Assembly (NCBI RefSeq): GCF_029854705.2
Contig: NZ_CP139035.1
Span: 2,356,001-2,420,000, forward strand
DNA: 64,000 nucleotides
Direction: 5' to 3'
Origin: Akkermansia sp. N21116
Lineage (GTDB): Bacteria > Verrucomicrobiota > Verrucomicrobiia > Verrucomicrobiales > Akkermansiaceae
In this document: positions 1 to 8,779 of the stretch, piece after piece
Layout of the letters: the number at the start of each line of letters is the position of its first letter
How positions within the stretch are numbered: the first letter of the stretch is position 1
The notes under the pieces: model-generated
Seen by the model: only the letters and a program-made list of their open reading frames with translations
Told to the model about the DNA's origin: nothing
Databases searched by the model: none
Translations under genes and position numbers: made by a program

Positions 1-3000
1 ACGCCCCCTGCTGGACAGTCAGATTGGAAGCACTTACATCCCCGGCGATATCCAGTGAGAATTCACCTGTTTTGACAATTGCGGCCGCCCCACTCATGCT
101 TCCGGCATAATCCGTATCCATCACCGCATTCTTCAACTCAACGGTGACGGCCGAAGATGTCCCCGTATCGATCAAAGCTCCGGTGGCCCAGGTATCGCTC
201 TTCAGTTCCTTGGCAACAAGTCTCTGACCGTCTTCGAGTTCCAGAGTAAGATGACCGTTGACAAAGAGTGAGGGATATGGCGACAACGTATCGGGAGTCC
301 GGATAACTTTGTCATCGTCCTTTCCGACAATATAAGGATAATCAACATCTTTTCCCGAAATGGTAACGGTACCTCTATCAAGTCCCAGAAAGCGGTATCC
401 GAGACTTTCCAGATAGGGATCGAAGGCAATGTCGCTATCCGTCACAGCTCCGGTAATGATACCATTGGTCAGCATAACGTAGTACTGGTCCACCTGGGTT
501 GTCAGGAAGGATTCAATGGAGGAAACATTCAATGTCAACGCCCCCAGATTGAGCTCGCTGGAGGAATTATTGAATTTAACAATGGGAAGAGCCATCGGAT
601 TTCCCTGCGTATACAGGTTGGCTTCTCCAAGCGTCAATGTTGCAGCATCAAGACTGATGCTCCCATCGACACCGGAAATGGAACCTCCGGCTTTCGTATT
701 CAGGGATTTAATATTGGAACCGGCAAGATTGCCCAAATCCGACGCGGTCGAAGTCAGGACATCGACGTTCTTTCCTCCCGAGTAATTCTCCATATGGTGG
801 AGATTCCCTCCATTGACAACGATGGTATTGGAATAAGCGAGAGATGAAAAATCCAACCCTCCGCCTGAAACCGTAATACTTCCCGTGTAGGAAGAAGGAG
901 TATCGTGATTGAGGACAGCTTTTCCGGTTCCCGTTACATGCAGGTTCAGGACACCTGAAACACGGGACAAATCCGTAGCTCCAGCATTGTTCACAACGAG
1001 AGTGCCATCCCCTTCGATCGAACCAAGCCATGTGCTATCCTGCGTTCCGTTGCCAAGACGGACTTCCTTGCCTCCATCGATCGTTAAAGTTCCGAACGAT
1101 GTATTGTTGCCGCTCAGGGTAAGCGTTCCCTCACCGGATTGACGCAAGGAGGAACTCCCCGTTACGGAAGCGCCCAGTTCGGCATCTCCGGCATAATTGA
1201 CGACATACTGGGCTCCTCCCCCCAATTCTACGGCCTGCCCCAGAAGTACGGAGGCCTCGGCGTCGCTGTTCAGGAATGAAACCATCTGCGACGCAGAGAA
1301 CTTCATATCTCCGGCAAATCCGCTGACATTGCCGGAAAATGTCACGTGAATTCCGGAATCATCCAACCCGGAAAGCATGCCGTTCCCGGTCAATATACCC
1401 GACAACACAATGCCATTGGTCGCGCCGCCATTCGCGTGGAATGCCGCCCCATTGTCGCCGATCTCAATATCGACAAGCACATTGGCCAGTCCCGATGCGT
1501 TGCCGAAGAAGACAGCCGCACCGTCAAGAATAAGCTTCGAAGCGTTATCGAACGATGCCCCTCCAACATTGAACAGGTTATTCGATGTCAGGACACCGGG
1601 GGTCGATACGGATGACCGAAGTTCAAGTTCACCCGAGAATCCGGAAAAACTTCCCGTCAGGCTGGTTGCCCCGCTTGTCCCCTTTTTCAGGATCGTACGT
1701 GTTCCGGCATCCGATTTCAGGAGGGAAATGTCCAGAGAATCATTCCCCAAATCCAAGAGAAGGGCGCCGCCTTTCACGGTCAAATTCTTTGTCATGGATC
1801 CTCCCGACATAATCGATAACATGCCCGCCCCCGTCTTCTCCAAAGCAAGTCCCGACTCGGCAAGCCCAGTTGCCCAGACGACGTTATGCGAGACATCGCC
1901 GCCAACGCAGATTTTTACCGCGCTCTTGGAAAGGGTGTCCAGGATCCCGGAAATATCCTGATTGCCGGTAGTTCCATAATCGAGGACTCCTCCATTGAAC
2001 GATATCTTCTGGTTGTTACCCAGCGTCAGCATATGATCACCGGCAGAACCTAGCGTCAATGTCCCATCATTCAGGACAATGGAGCCGGTTCCCAAACCGC
2101 CGGAAGAAACAAGAACGATTTCCCCGCCGCCAAGAGTAACTCCGCCGGAGAAAGTATTGGCAGCCTTCTGATCAATAGTGAGTTTTCCCGTACCGCTCTT
2201 GTCGAGCATGCCTGTTCCGGCAATAGTTCCTTCCCCCGTCCACGTATAATCGGTGGATTCGGCATCCATAATGATTTTTCCTGGGGAGACACTGTCCCCG
2301 GCCCCGGTTCCGATCGTAATCTCGGAGGAAGCCACTCCGGCTATATCCGCAAAATACGCTTCTTTGGAATTGGCGAACTGCTCGGAACCATCCATCCAAC
2401 CTGCAGCATTGGTACTCCATGTCCCATTTCCGGACGCATCTCCCGTCCAGCTCAGCGACGTCAGGCCGCGAACACTCAGATAAAGAGTATCGTTGATACT
2501 GGAAAACGTATAGTACTTCCGGATACTTTCATCCAGAGCAGTCGCCCATGAAGCAGACGCGGCCAACGCATCATATGTTGTACCGTTCAACTGTCCGCTC
2601 AAGAGGATATACTTTCCGTCGGACGAAGGGATCACGGCTCCTTCTCCGGAATTATCCAGCGTCACCGTAAATCCTTCTCCAACGCTCAAGGAACCGTTGA
2701 TCGTCAGAGCGGCGCCGTTGGAGCCGGACATCAGGGACGAGGAGGAAATACTCAAATTGCCTGTCCCCGTCGACAGAGAACCGTCAACAACCTGCAGGGA
2801 TTCCGCCACGACGAAATCCGCATTCCCGGCATTGATACTGCCTCCGAAAGTCCTAGAGCCCACTTGGGATGCAAAGCGCACCTTCTGGACATCGGTCAGA
2901 GTCAGCTGCCCGGTGTATTCCGATGAATCACCGGTAAATGCCAGCACTCGCGTACCCGTTGCCGAAGCATTGAGAGAGATCGCCAATGGACCGTTTCCGG

Positions 3001-6000
3001 CAAGCCCGCCGGCAAAAATCAATTCCCTGGAGCCCTTTAATGTCAGGGAGCCTCCCTCACCGCCAAAATCCGCCGTTACACGCCCACTCAAAGTCATGGA
3101 GGAGGAAGCCCCCGAAAAAATCTGAAGCGTCGTAGCCGAGGCACTGGCTTTCAGGAAAATATCATTGTTGATCACAAAGCCGAAAGTTGTCTGGGCAGCG
3201 GGCAGACCGGAAAAATTGACCGAACAATTCTTCGCATTGTATGTAGAATCCGTACCTCCGATATAGACATTCCCCGTCCCCCAGGGCGTCAACGTCTGCC
3301 CCTCCGTCAAAACAACATTGTTTACATTATATTCGACCAAACTAACCTTGTCGTTTTCGGAGTAGAAACTGGTATCGCCTACATAAGAGTTGGTGATCCA
3401 GCCTCCCCGTTGCCGGAAAGTGTTATTTCCCTGGTCATTGACGATATGGAGATTGCCAGTTCCCGTAATCGTTTTGTCGTAATTGATCGTACCGTATGTC
3501 AATCCGTCAATACGGACGGTTCCGCCGGTTCCGGCATCTAGAACGATCGAAAGATTGTTGCTGCGGGAAGAACCATTGCCATTCACCAGGGAAAGGCGAG
3601 TCTGGTCTCCCATCGTCAACGTTCCCGTTCCGCTAATGTTCGTTGCTGATCCTGTAACGCTCAATCGCGTACCCTCTCCTTTCAGGTGGATATTCAACGT
3701 CCCGGAATAAGTAGCACCCTCTCCCAAGACAACAGTTCCCTTCTCGACGGTCAGCGTGGAACCGGATGAATTACTAAAAGCGGCGGAAGTCAAATTGAGC
3801 GTCTCATCCCCCGTCTTGACGAACGAACCGGCCAACTTGGAAGTAGCCGTCAATGTCGTTGCCGCACTGGTATTGAGAATGATCGATCCGGTACTGCTCG
3901 TCAGAACACCGGAATACGACGTACCGTTCAATGTCAGATTCCCGTCACCGGACTTCGTAATGTTATGTGTATAAAGCGTTTCGTCCGTCGATTCCAAAGT
4001 AACGCTCAATCCGGATCCCACTTCGACGAGGACATCCCCCGTACCTTCCGTCTTACCCAGATATAAATCATTCTTCAATCCGAGAATCCCGCCGGAAAAG
4101 TTGATACTGGCGTGGGTTCCCAACGCATTGGCTGCACCAAGGACAAGTTTACCGTCGGAAAGAACGACGGAACCGGTATAATCGGGATTCGACATATTGA
4201 TCTCAACCGTGCCGGTTCCATTCTTATACATGGTAAAACTCCCGGACAATGCTCCGTTCGTTCCGCTCTTCTGATTGAGCACGTAAGTATCCTGGTTATT
4301 GTCGAAGGTGACGATTCCTGGCGCAATATTCGATGCCACTTCAACCGTATTGGCAGCAGGCAGCGTACCGACATCGCCGAATGTCACGACATTGCCGTTC
4401 TGGAACTGAACGGCCGTTCCCGACGAATCTCGCCAATTGGAAGTTGTCGTATCCCAGATTCCGGTTCCCCCATCGAGATTCCAGAACAGGCTTCCGCTGT
4501 TTTTTTCCACGGTTAGAACCAATTTGTTGGCCTCCGGAGTCACCGAATATGTGTAGTTCTGGGCAATCGACGAATTCAGGAACGCCGTAGACAATGCGCC
4601 GGACGCCCACGATGCAACGTCAAGTGTCCCGGTGGCCAGAACGTAAGTGCCATCCAGATCCGTATGAACCAGCGGGTCAAAATCTCCGCTCAGGCTGAAA
4701 CTGGATACTCCGGAAGAAGTAATGTTGCCCGACACGGCCAGCAAGGCCGTATCGGTTCCTTTCAACCCTGCCAGGGCATCGACATCGACGGTAAGCATGC
4801 TTCCTGTATTCAACGCCAATCCCATCGAGAGATTGGCGCTTCCAGCCGTCCCGGTAATATCAAGCCTCTTACCGGCATCAAGCGATAGAACTGGACTGAC
4901 AAAGCTCTCGGTCGCGGCGAGATTTCCTCCCCGGTAAATCGTCGTCACTCCATTGCCCAAGGCTGCTACGGAGGCTATTTTGAGCGTCCCTCCGGATGTG
5001 ACGATCGTACCGCCGGTATGCTTGTTCTCACCCGTTAAAACAAGGGATCCCGCACCGCTGGTACTCAGCCAGCCCGAACCTGACAAAACTCCGGAAAGAG
5101 TAATTTGTGCAGCTGTCGCCGCGGTTTGCGTACGTTCCTGAGTCTCACTGTTGACATCATATTTCGTCGTGTCGAAATTGACGGGAGCTCCGCTTCCTTC
5201 CACAAGATTGATATTCAAGGCGCATTCCCAATCGGCAGACGCAGCCAGAGTGCCACCTGAAAGATTGAGGGCGTAGGATGATTTTGAATTCTTGGGGGCA
5301 TACCGGATCCCATTAACGCCAAGAACGACCGTTCCTCCGTCCAGATTGAACACGCCATTAGAACCATCTACATCGCGATTGACATAAATACCCTTGGCCC
5401 CCATGAAACCGTCGCCGGATACATGCAACGTTCCGGTACAAGCGCCCTGCGCTAAAATCACCATATCCTCCAGAAGAATACTCCCCGATGCCAAATTCAA
5501 TGTGGAAGTTTTCCCCCAATTGCCCAATTGAATCGAAAACGTCGTACCACTGTTAGTGTGGGAATCATGCCCCAGGACAGTCAGCTTCCCCCCGTTCATA
5601 TTAAGCGTCATCGCTCCTCCCCCATTCTGTCCCAAACCTAAATAAATCTTCAGGGACACATCCGTATTCTCCGAAAAATTCAGAGTTCCGGTGTGCATAA
5701 TCAACGAGCCGTTCACCGTTGCGCTCCCGGTCAGGTCAAACGCCGTCGTCGCATTTGCCGTTTTTACGTAAATCCCCCCGAAAGTTCCATTATTCAATTG
5801 CGCCGAGCCGCCATTCAAATTCAATGTCGTGATCGTAGAACCAGCCGTATTGAGAACGTTGGTTCCCGATGTGAGATTCATTGTCGTAATCGTCGACCCG
5901 GCAAAGAGGGACAACGTCGCCCCTGACATAGTGGCGGTAGCGGCAGTCGTCTTGACATTGTTAAAAATCAATTCTCCTGTGGTCAGGGTGAGCGCCCCCG

Positions 6001-6307
6001 TCAAATTCAGGAGGGTAGTCTCGGACGTTCCCGTCGAATCGACAGTCAGTTTTCCTTCGGACAATGTCAAATTGGTACCGGCAATGGTCGTCTCATCCGT
6101 AATGCTGAGAGTAGAACTGTCCGCAGCCGCCTTGACCGTTGCAGAATCACTATCAGCCCAGGCGGCGCCATCGTTCCAGGCAGTCGTAGTATTCCAAGTA
6201 GCTGTTTTTGTATTACCACTTAAATCCAATGACTTATCAGCTGCATAGGTGACAGATAAGCAGGCGAGAAGAGCCGATAGAAGGTAAACAGGAAGTCTCA
6301 GTTTCAT
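1..6307 (-). CDS. Giant autotransporter-type beta-strand-repeat surface protein (5' part; runs off the left edge)
   Basis: One frame stays open from the ATG at 6307-6305 to the window edge, giving 2102 visible residues with no stop. The protein begins with a typical signal peptide (MKLRLPVYLLSALLACLSVTYA, cleavage predicted after TYA). The rest is Ser/Thr/Gly/Asn-rich and made of passenger-type repeats such as GSLVLTGENKHTGGT (about residues 410-450), and similar units near 696-750, 796-815, 1386-1420, 1726-1745 and 1805-1820. These match the autotransporter-associated beta-strand repeat (PATR) pattern of parallel beta-helix passengers. Cysteine is rare. The C-terminal barrel or anchor, if present, lies beyond the left edge. 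Expected location is the outer surface, as an adhesin-like protein, which is inferred from fold. No Shine-Dalgarno is visible before the start. A good promoter sits 28 bp upstream. Confidence 0.88.
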   Translation of the reverse strand, partial: MKLRLPVYLLSALLACLSVTYAADKSLDLSGNTKTATWNTTTAWNDGAAWADSDSATVKAAADSSTLSITDETTIAGTNLTLSEGKLTVDSTGTSETTLLNLTGALTLTTGELIFNNVKTTAATATMSGATLSLFAGSTITTMNLTSGTNVLNTAGSTITTLNLNGGSAQLNNGTFGGIYVKTANATTAFDLTGSATVNGSLIMHTGTLNFSENTDVSLKIYLGLGQNGGGAMTLNMNGGKLTVLGHDSHTNSGTTFSIQLGNWGKTSTLNLASGSILLEDMVILAQGACTGTLHVSGDGFMGAKGIYVNRDVDGSNGVFNLDGGTVVLGVNGIRYAPKNSKSSYALNLSGGTLAASADWECALNINLVEGSGAPVNFDTTKYDVNSETQERTQTAATAAQITLSGVLSGSGWLSTSGAGSLVLTGENKHTGGTIVTSGGTLKIASVAALGNGVTTIYRGGNLAATESFVSPVLSLDAGKRLDITGTAGSANLSMGLALNTGSMLTVDVDALAGLKGTDTALLAVSGNITSSGVSSFSLSGDFDPLVHTDLDGTYVLATGTLDVASWASGALSTAFLNSSIAQNYTYSVTPEANKLVLTVEKNSGSLFWNLDGGTGIWDTTTSNWRDSSGTAVQFQNGNVVTFGDVGTLPAANTVEVASNIAPGIVTFDNNQDTYVLNQKSGTNGALSGSFTMYKNGTGTVEINMSNPDYTGSVVLSDGKLVLGAANALGTHASINFSGGILGLKNDLYLGKTEGTGDVLVEVGSGLSVTLESTDETLYTHNITKSGDGNLTLNGTSYSGVLTSSTGSIILNTSAATTLTATSKLAGSFVKTGDETLNLTSAAFSNSSGSTLTVEKGTVVLGEGATYSGTLNIHLKGEGTRLSVTGSATNISGTGTLTMGDQTRLSLVNGNGSSRSNNLSIVLDAGTGGTVRIDGLTYGTINYDKTITGTGNLHIVNDQGNNTFRQRGGWITNSYVGDTSFYSENDKVSLVEYNVNNVVLTEGQTLTPWGTGNVYIGGTDSTYNAKNCSVNFSGLPAAQTTFGFVINNDIFLKASASATTLQIFSGASSSMTLSGRVTADFGGEGGSLTLKGSRELIFAGGLAGNGPLAISLNASATGTRVLAFTGDSSEYTGQLTLTDVQKVRFASQVGSRTFGGSINAGNADFVVAESLQVVDGSLSTGTGNLSISSSSLMSGSNGAALTINGSLSVGEGFTVTLDNSGEGAVIPSSDGKYILLSGQLNGTTYDALAASASWATALDESIRKYYTFSSINDTLYLSVRGLTSLSWTGDASGNGTWSTNAAGWMDGSEQFANSKEAYFADIAGVASSEITIGTGAGDSVSPGKIIMDAESTDYTWTGEGTIAGTGMLDKSGTGKLTIDQKAANTFSGGVTLGGGEIVLVSSGGLGTGSIVLNDGTLTLGSAGDHMLTLGNNQKISFNGGVLDYGTTGNQDISGILDTLSKSAVKICVGGDVSHNVVWATGLAESGLALEKTGAGMLSIMSGGSMTKNLTVKGGALLLDLGNDSLDISLLKSDAGTRTILKKGTSGATSLTGSFSGFSGELELRSSVSTPGVLTSNNLFNVGGASFDNASKLILDGAAVFFGNASGLANVLVDIEIGDNGAAFHANGGATNGIVLSGILTGNGMLSGLDDSGIHVTFSGNVSGFAGDMKFSASQMVSFLNSDAEASVLLGQAVELGGGAQYVVNYAGDAELGASVTGSSSLRQSGEGTLTLSGNNTSFGTLTIDGGKEVRLGNGTQDSTWLGSIEGDGTLVVNNAGATDLSRVSGVLNLHVTGTGKAVLNHDTPSSYTGSITVSGGGLDFSSLAYSNTIVVNGGNLHHMENYSGGKNVDVLTSTASDLGNLAGSNIKSLNTKAGGSISGVDGSISLDAATLTLGEANLYTQGNPMALPIVKFNNSSSELNLGALTLNVSSIESFLTTQVDQYYVMLTNGIITGAVTDSDIAFDPYLESLGYRFLGLDRGTVTISGKDVDYPYIVGKDDDKVIRTPDTLSPYPSLFVNGHLTLELEDGQRLVAKELKSDTWATGALIDTGTSSAVTVELKNAVMDTDYAGSMSGAAAIVKTGEFSLDIAGDVSASNLTVQQGA

Positions 6308-6334
6308 AGGAGTAAGAGAAGATGGTAGTATCTC

Positions 6335-6363
6335 AATCTATCGATTTACTCATCCGCTGTCAA
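6335..6363 (-). promoter_or_regulatory. Sigma70-like promoter facing the giant surface gene
   Basis: On the minus strand TTGACA (6363-6358) is followed by a 17-nt spacer and TAGATT (6340-6335). This would start transcription near 6328, about 21 nt ahead of the ATG at 6307. The last base of the -35 box is the inner end of inverted repeat A. The -10 box lies outside the repeat, so inversion of the segment would separate the two boxes. Confidence 0.65.
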
Positions 6364-6516
6364 CTATTCTTCTTACAATGAGACAAAAGTATAATTATAT
6401 GATAATAAGTATTTTACAAAACGGATTGTTTTTACAGACATAAAAAATAAATCTATCATCATTCATTTTACATGATTATTATCAATATGTGGTACTGAAT
6501 TTGAGCGGATGAGTAA
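6346..6516. repeat. Switch A: 13-bp inverted-repeat pair bounding a candidate invertible promoter segment
   Basis: TTACTCATCCGCT (6346-6358) is an exact reverse complement of AGCGGATGAGTAA (6504-6516). The 145 bp between them carry the TTGACA box at the left inner edge. As sequenced, the right edge has no -35 (best hexamer ATTTGA) upstream of TATACA at 6522-6527. Inversion would place TTGACA exactly 17 nt before that TATACA and remove the -35 from the surface gene. AGCGGA, seven bases and TCCGCT at the right end also form a small palindrome. The geometry is read directly; invertibility is inferred. Confidence 0.6.
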
Positions 6517-6525
6517 TCCGCTATA

Positions 6526-6850
6526 CATCTTTCATTTTTTGCATTATCAAAATAATACAAAATTTTATCAAATACGAGAGAAATTTCTCTTCAGCAAATG
6601 TTTTAAACTCCAGGATCTTTCTCGACCTGTAATTCAGATTTGCTGGTAAAAGCAGGATGCTAGTTCCCTTATGCGGCAAATCTCATACCGACCTCCTTCA
6701 TAAATTCGTCTTTCCATAGGATGATGTTATGAGACTGTTCTCCGATATGTTTCGCTTTGTCACAGCCAGAATGTATGCGGAACTCTTCGACATCCCCTAT
6801 CTCTTCCTTAAGCTACGACAGAACTTTCACAGAGAATCTGGTGCAAAACC
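6526..6850. other. Spacer between the two switches, with a decayed gene head
   Basis: No intact gene is visible here. The stretch at 6560-6580 (ATTTTATCAAATACGAGAG) closely resembles the start region of the gene at 7095 (ATTTTATCGAATTTATGAGAG, 7081-7101). It lies at nearly the same distance from its switch, but ACG replaces ATG and the reading frame stops within a few codons. This suggests that the switch plus the head of a neighbouring gene was duplicated and the left copy has decayed. The rest holds only a short minus-strand open fragment, listed separately. Confidence 0.45.
6669..6812 (-). pseudogene. Short open fragment, possible gene remnant
   Basis: The minus strand reads 47 codons without a stop and then TAA at 6671-6669. 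The peptide includes GDVEEFRIHSGCDKAKHIGE and ends in MRFAA. A TAG immediately precedes the open stretch and there is no start codon near its 5' end. The only ATGs lie in its last third. I do not recognise a family. The composition is more protein-like than the AT-rich flanks, so it may be the end of a deleted gene, but chance cannot be excluded. Confidence 0.2.
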
Positions 6851-6856
6851 ATCGAT

Positions 6857-7028
6857 TTGATCATCCGCTGTCAACTGTTCCTCTCATAACGATAAAAAAA
6901 TGGAATTGAATAATAATAAGGGATTTGTAAATCCATTATTATTACCCGCATGAAAAGGAGAAGCTATAATTCACCTATTTTACATCATTATTATCAGCAT
7001 GTAACATAAAATTTAAGCGGATGATCAA
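6857..7028. repeat. Switch B: second candidate invertible promoter segment, currently pointing away from the operon
   Basis: TTGATCATCCGCT (6857-6869) is an exact reverse complement of AGCGGATGATCAA (7016-7028). The two bases that differ from switch A are changed on both arms, so pairing is kept. TTGACA sits at the left inner edge (6874-6869, minus strand). Seventeen nucleotides further, outside the repeat, is only TGGTTT, a poor -10. Outside the right arm is TATTGT (7034-7039). If the segment flipped, TTGACA would lie 17 nt before TATTGT, with a start near 7046 and a leader of about 50 nt to the ATG at 7095. As sequenced, the operon side has no -35 (ATTTAA). Confidence 0.6.
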
Positions 7029-7094
7029 TCCGCTATTGTCTAGTTATGTCCGCATAAAAAACGGAAATGCGGAATTTCCAATTTTATCGAATTT

Positions 7095-8777
7095 ATGAGA
7101 GCCAACACCACCTATTATTTCTTTGTGAGTCTGTTACTCCTATTCATTTTGGGAGAACTTCCTGCTTTTTCCCAGGGAGCTTTTGGAGTTACCCGGGAAG
7201 CACTTGATGCGTCTTTCAAAAGCGCCAAAGATGCCAACGGCAATCCCGTAACAGTTCTTGTGCGCCCCAGTGATCTGTTTGGCAAGGAAATCACTACGGA
7301 CATCCGTTCACTTATCCGATCGGGGGAGTGTCAACTAAGTGCTTCCAGATACCAGCCGATTGTCTCTCTGAATGTACCGGGATCGTCCTGTTCCGGCTCT
7401 TTTCAAATACCTGTCCGAGGGAAGTATAGACTCGAATTGACGATTGGCAATTCTTCCAACATATCATTCCCGTTCGATATCACGGTAGGCAATCAAAAAT
7501 ATACATGGCAATCACATAACGGAAAACTCTTTGGACTGTTCACCTTTATCGTTTTGAGAAACATACCGGTTGAAAAAGGGCCATGCACCGTCACCATCAC
7601 ACGGTCCGAAAACGAACAGGGCCCGGGAGGACCTCTAGTCATTTCCTCGATCAGACTCATCCCGGAACAAATTTCCGAAACATGCGTGACCATACGTCCG
7701 GAAGCTGCCTGGGTAGAATCGAAAGGCCCGCGCCGCCTGTTCCAGGACAATACAGCAAGCCTCGGAAAATTTCAGGAAAAAGGAGCCGGTGCTGACTGGG
7801 AAATCAATATACCGATTTCCTCACTCTACGCGGTTGAAGTCGATTACAAATCGTCCCTCTCCTATGCAAAACCGTTCTCTTTCCGGTTACACAACTGGAA
7901 TCGTCAAGCAGGCTCCGTCCCTTCCTTTCAATGGAATGCCGAACCAACAGGCGGAAAATACATCACAAAAACAATAGGTATCGCTAATCTGATCCAGGCC
8001 CCCAACAAAGCCAGCCTCGTTCCCGAAAGCAGCCCTTCTCCTTCGGAACAGGACGACAACCCAGCTATTCTCGCCATTAAATTACGCCCCATTTCGGAAC
8101 AGGATGCCTCCACGCTCCGGCAGTTGCTTTCCAAAAACATGCCTGCCGGAACATCCCCTTCTCCCGCCAGTAAAAAGGAAGAAGAATTTGGTATAAGCAC
8201 GTTCCCGGAACTCTCCGCTCCACCTGCCATGAATGGGGAAATGCCATTCCTTCAGGAATTTACGAAAAATTATGAAATGCGAACCAAAAACCTGAACGAC
8301 AAATACGTCGCATCTCTTAAAAAACTCCAACAGAAATATGTCCAGAACCAGGACTTTTCCGCTGTTGCCGCTATTCAGGAACTCATTTCCAATCCGGATA
8401 ACTTGATCCCCCCTCCAACCAAAGATATATCCGAGGCTCAAACATCCTCCAATACTTCCGTTCCGACAGATAAACAGGATTCTGCAACCACCGCTACCCC
8501 TAAAAAAGAGGTAGTCTTTGCCATGAGCGATACATCGTTTCTCGGTCGCTGGAAATCAACAACCCAGGATACCGTTTATACATTCTGGACTCGAAAACGC
8601 GTCAAATGTGTCGAAAACGGCAAGCGCAGCAAGAAAGCGAAATCGTATTACCGGTACGGCAATTATTTATCGGTCTTATCTGACGAAGGGAATTTAACCA
8701 CAAGAGTTTATCAAACAGACAAGGATACCCTCAATATCGAAGGGAAAGAATTCAAACGATTGAAAGGAGAAGAATAA
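7095..8777 (+). CDS. Secreted multidomain protein, first gene of the tandem array
   Basis: A 560-residue protein of unknown function. A signal peptide covers about residues 1-27 (cleavage near AFS-QG). Two consecutive beta-rich domains follow, about 70-190 and 200-335. The second opens with an IRPEAAWVES segment that is echoed in the proteins at 9409 and 11285. A proline/serine linker near 345-365 leads to the array's helical module 1 at about 385-435 (core LKKLQQKYVQNQDF). The last 80 residues, from FLGRWKST near 481, look like a small lipocalin-like beta domain. No enzyme motif was found. Its stop lies two bases before the next start, so the two are probably cotranslated. Likely periplasmic or surface-exposed. 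The intergenic sequence upstream holds switch B. Confidence 0.8.
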   Translation: MRANTTYYFFVSLLLLFILGELPAFSQGAFGVTREALDASFKSAKDANGNPVTVLVRPSDLFGKEITTDIRSLIRSGECQLSASRYQPIVSLNVPGSSCSGSFQIPVRGKYRLELTIGNSSNISFPFDITVGNQKYTWQSHNGKLFGLFTFIVLRNIPVEKGPCTVTITRSENEQGPGGPLVISSIRLIPEQISETCVTIRPEAAWVESKGPRRLFQDNTASLGKFQEKGAGADWEINIPISSLYAVEVDYKSSLSYAKPFSFRLHNWNRQAGSVPSFQWNAEPTGGKYITKTIGIANLIQAPNKASLVPESSPSPSEQDDNPAILAIKLRPISEQDASTLRQLLSKNMPAGTSPSPASKKEEEFGISTFPELSAPPAMNGEMPFLQEFTKNYEMRTKNLNDKYVASLKKLQQKYVQNQDFSAVAAIQELISNPDNLIPPPTKDISEAQTSSNTSVPTDKQDSATTATPKKEVVFAMSDTSFLGRWKSTTQDTVYTFWTRKRVKCVENGKRSKKAKSYYRYGNYLSVLSDEGNLTTRVYQTDKDTLNIEGKEFKRLKGEE

Positions 8778-8779
8778 CC

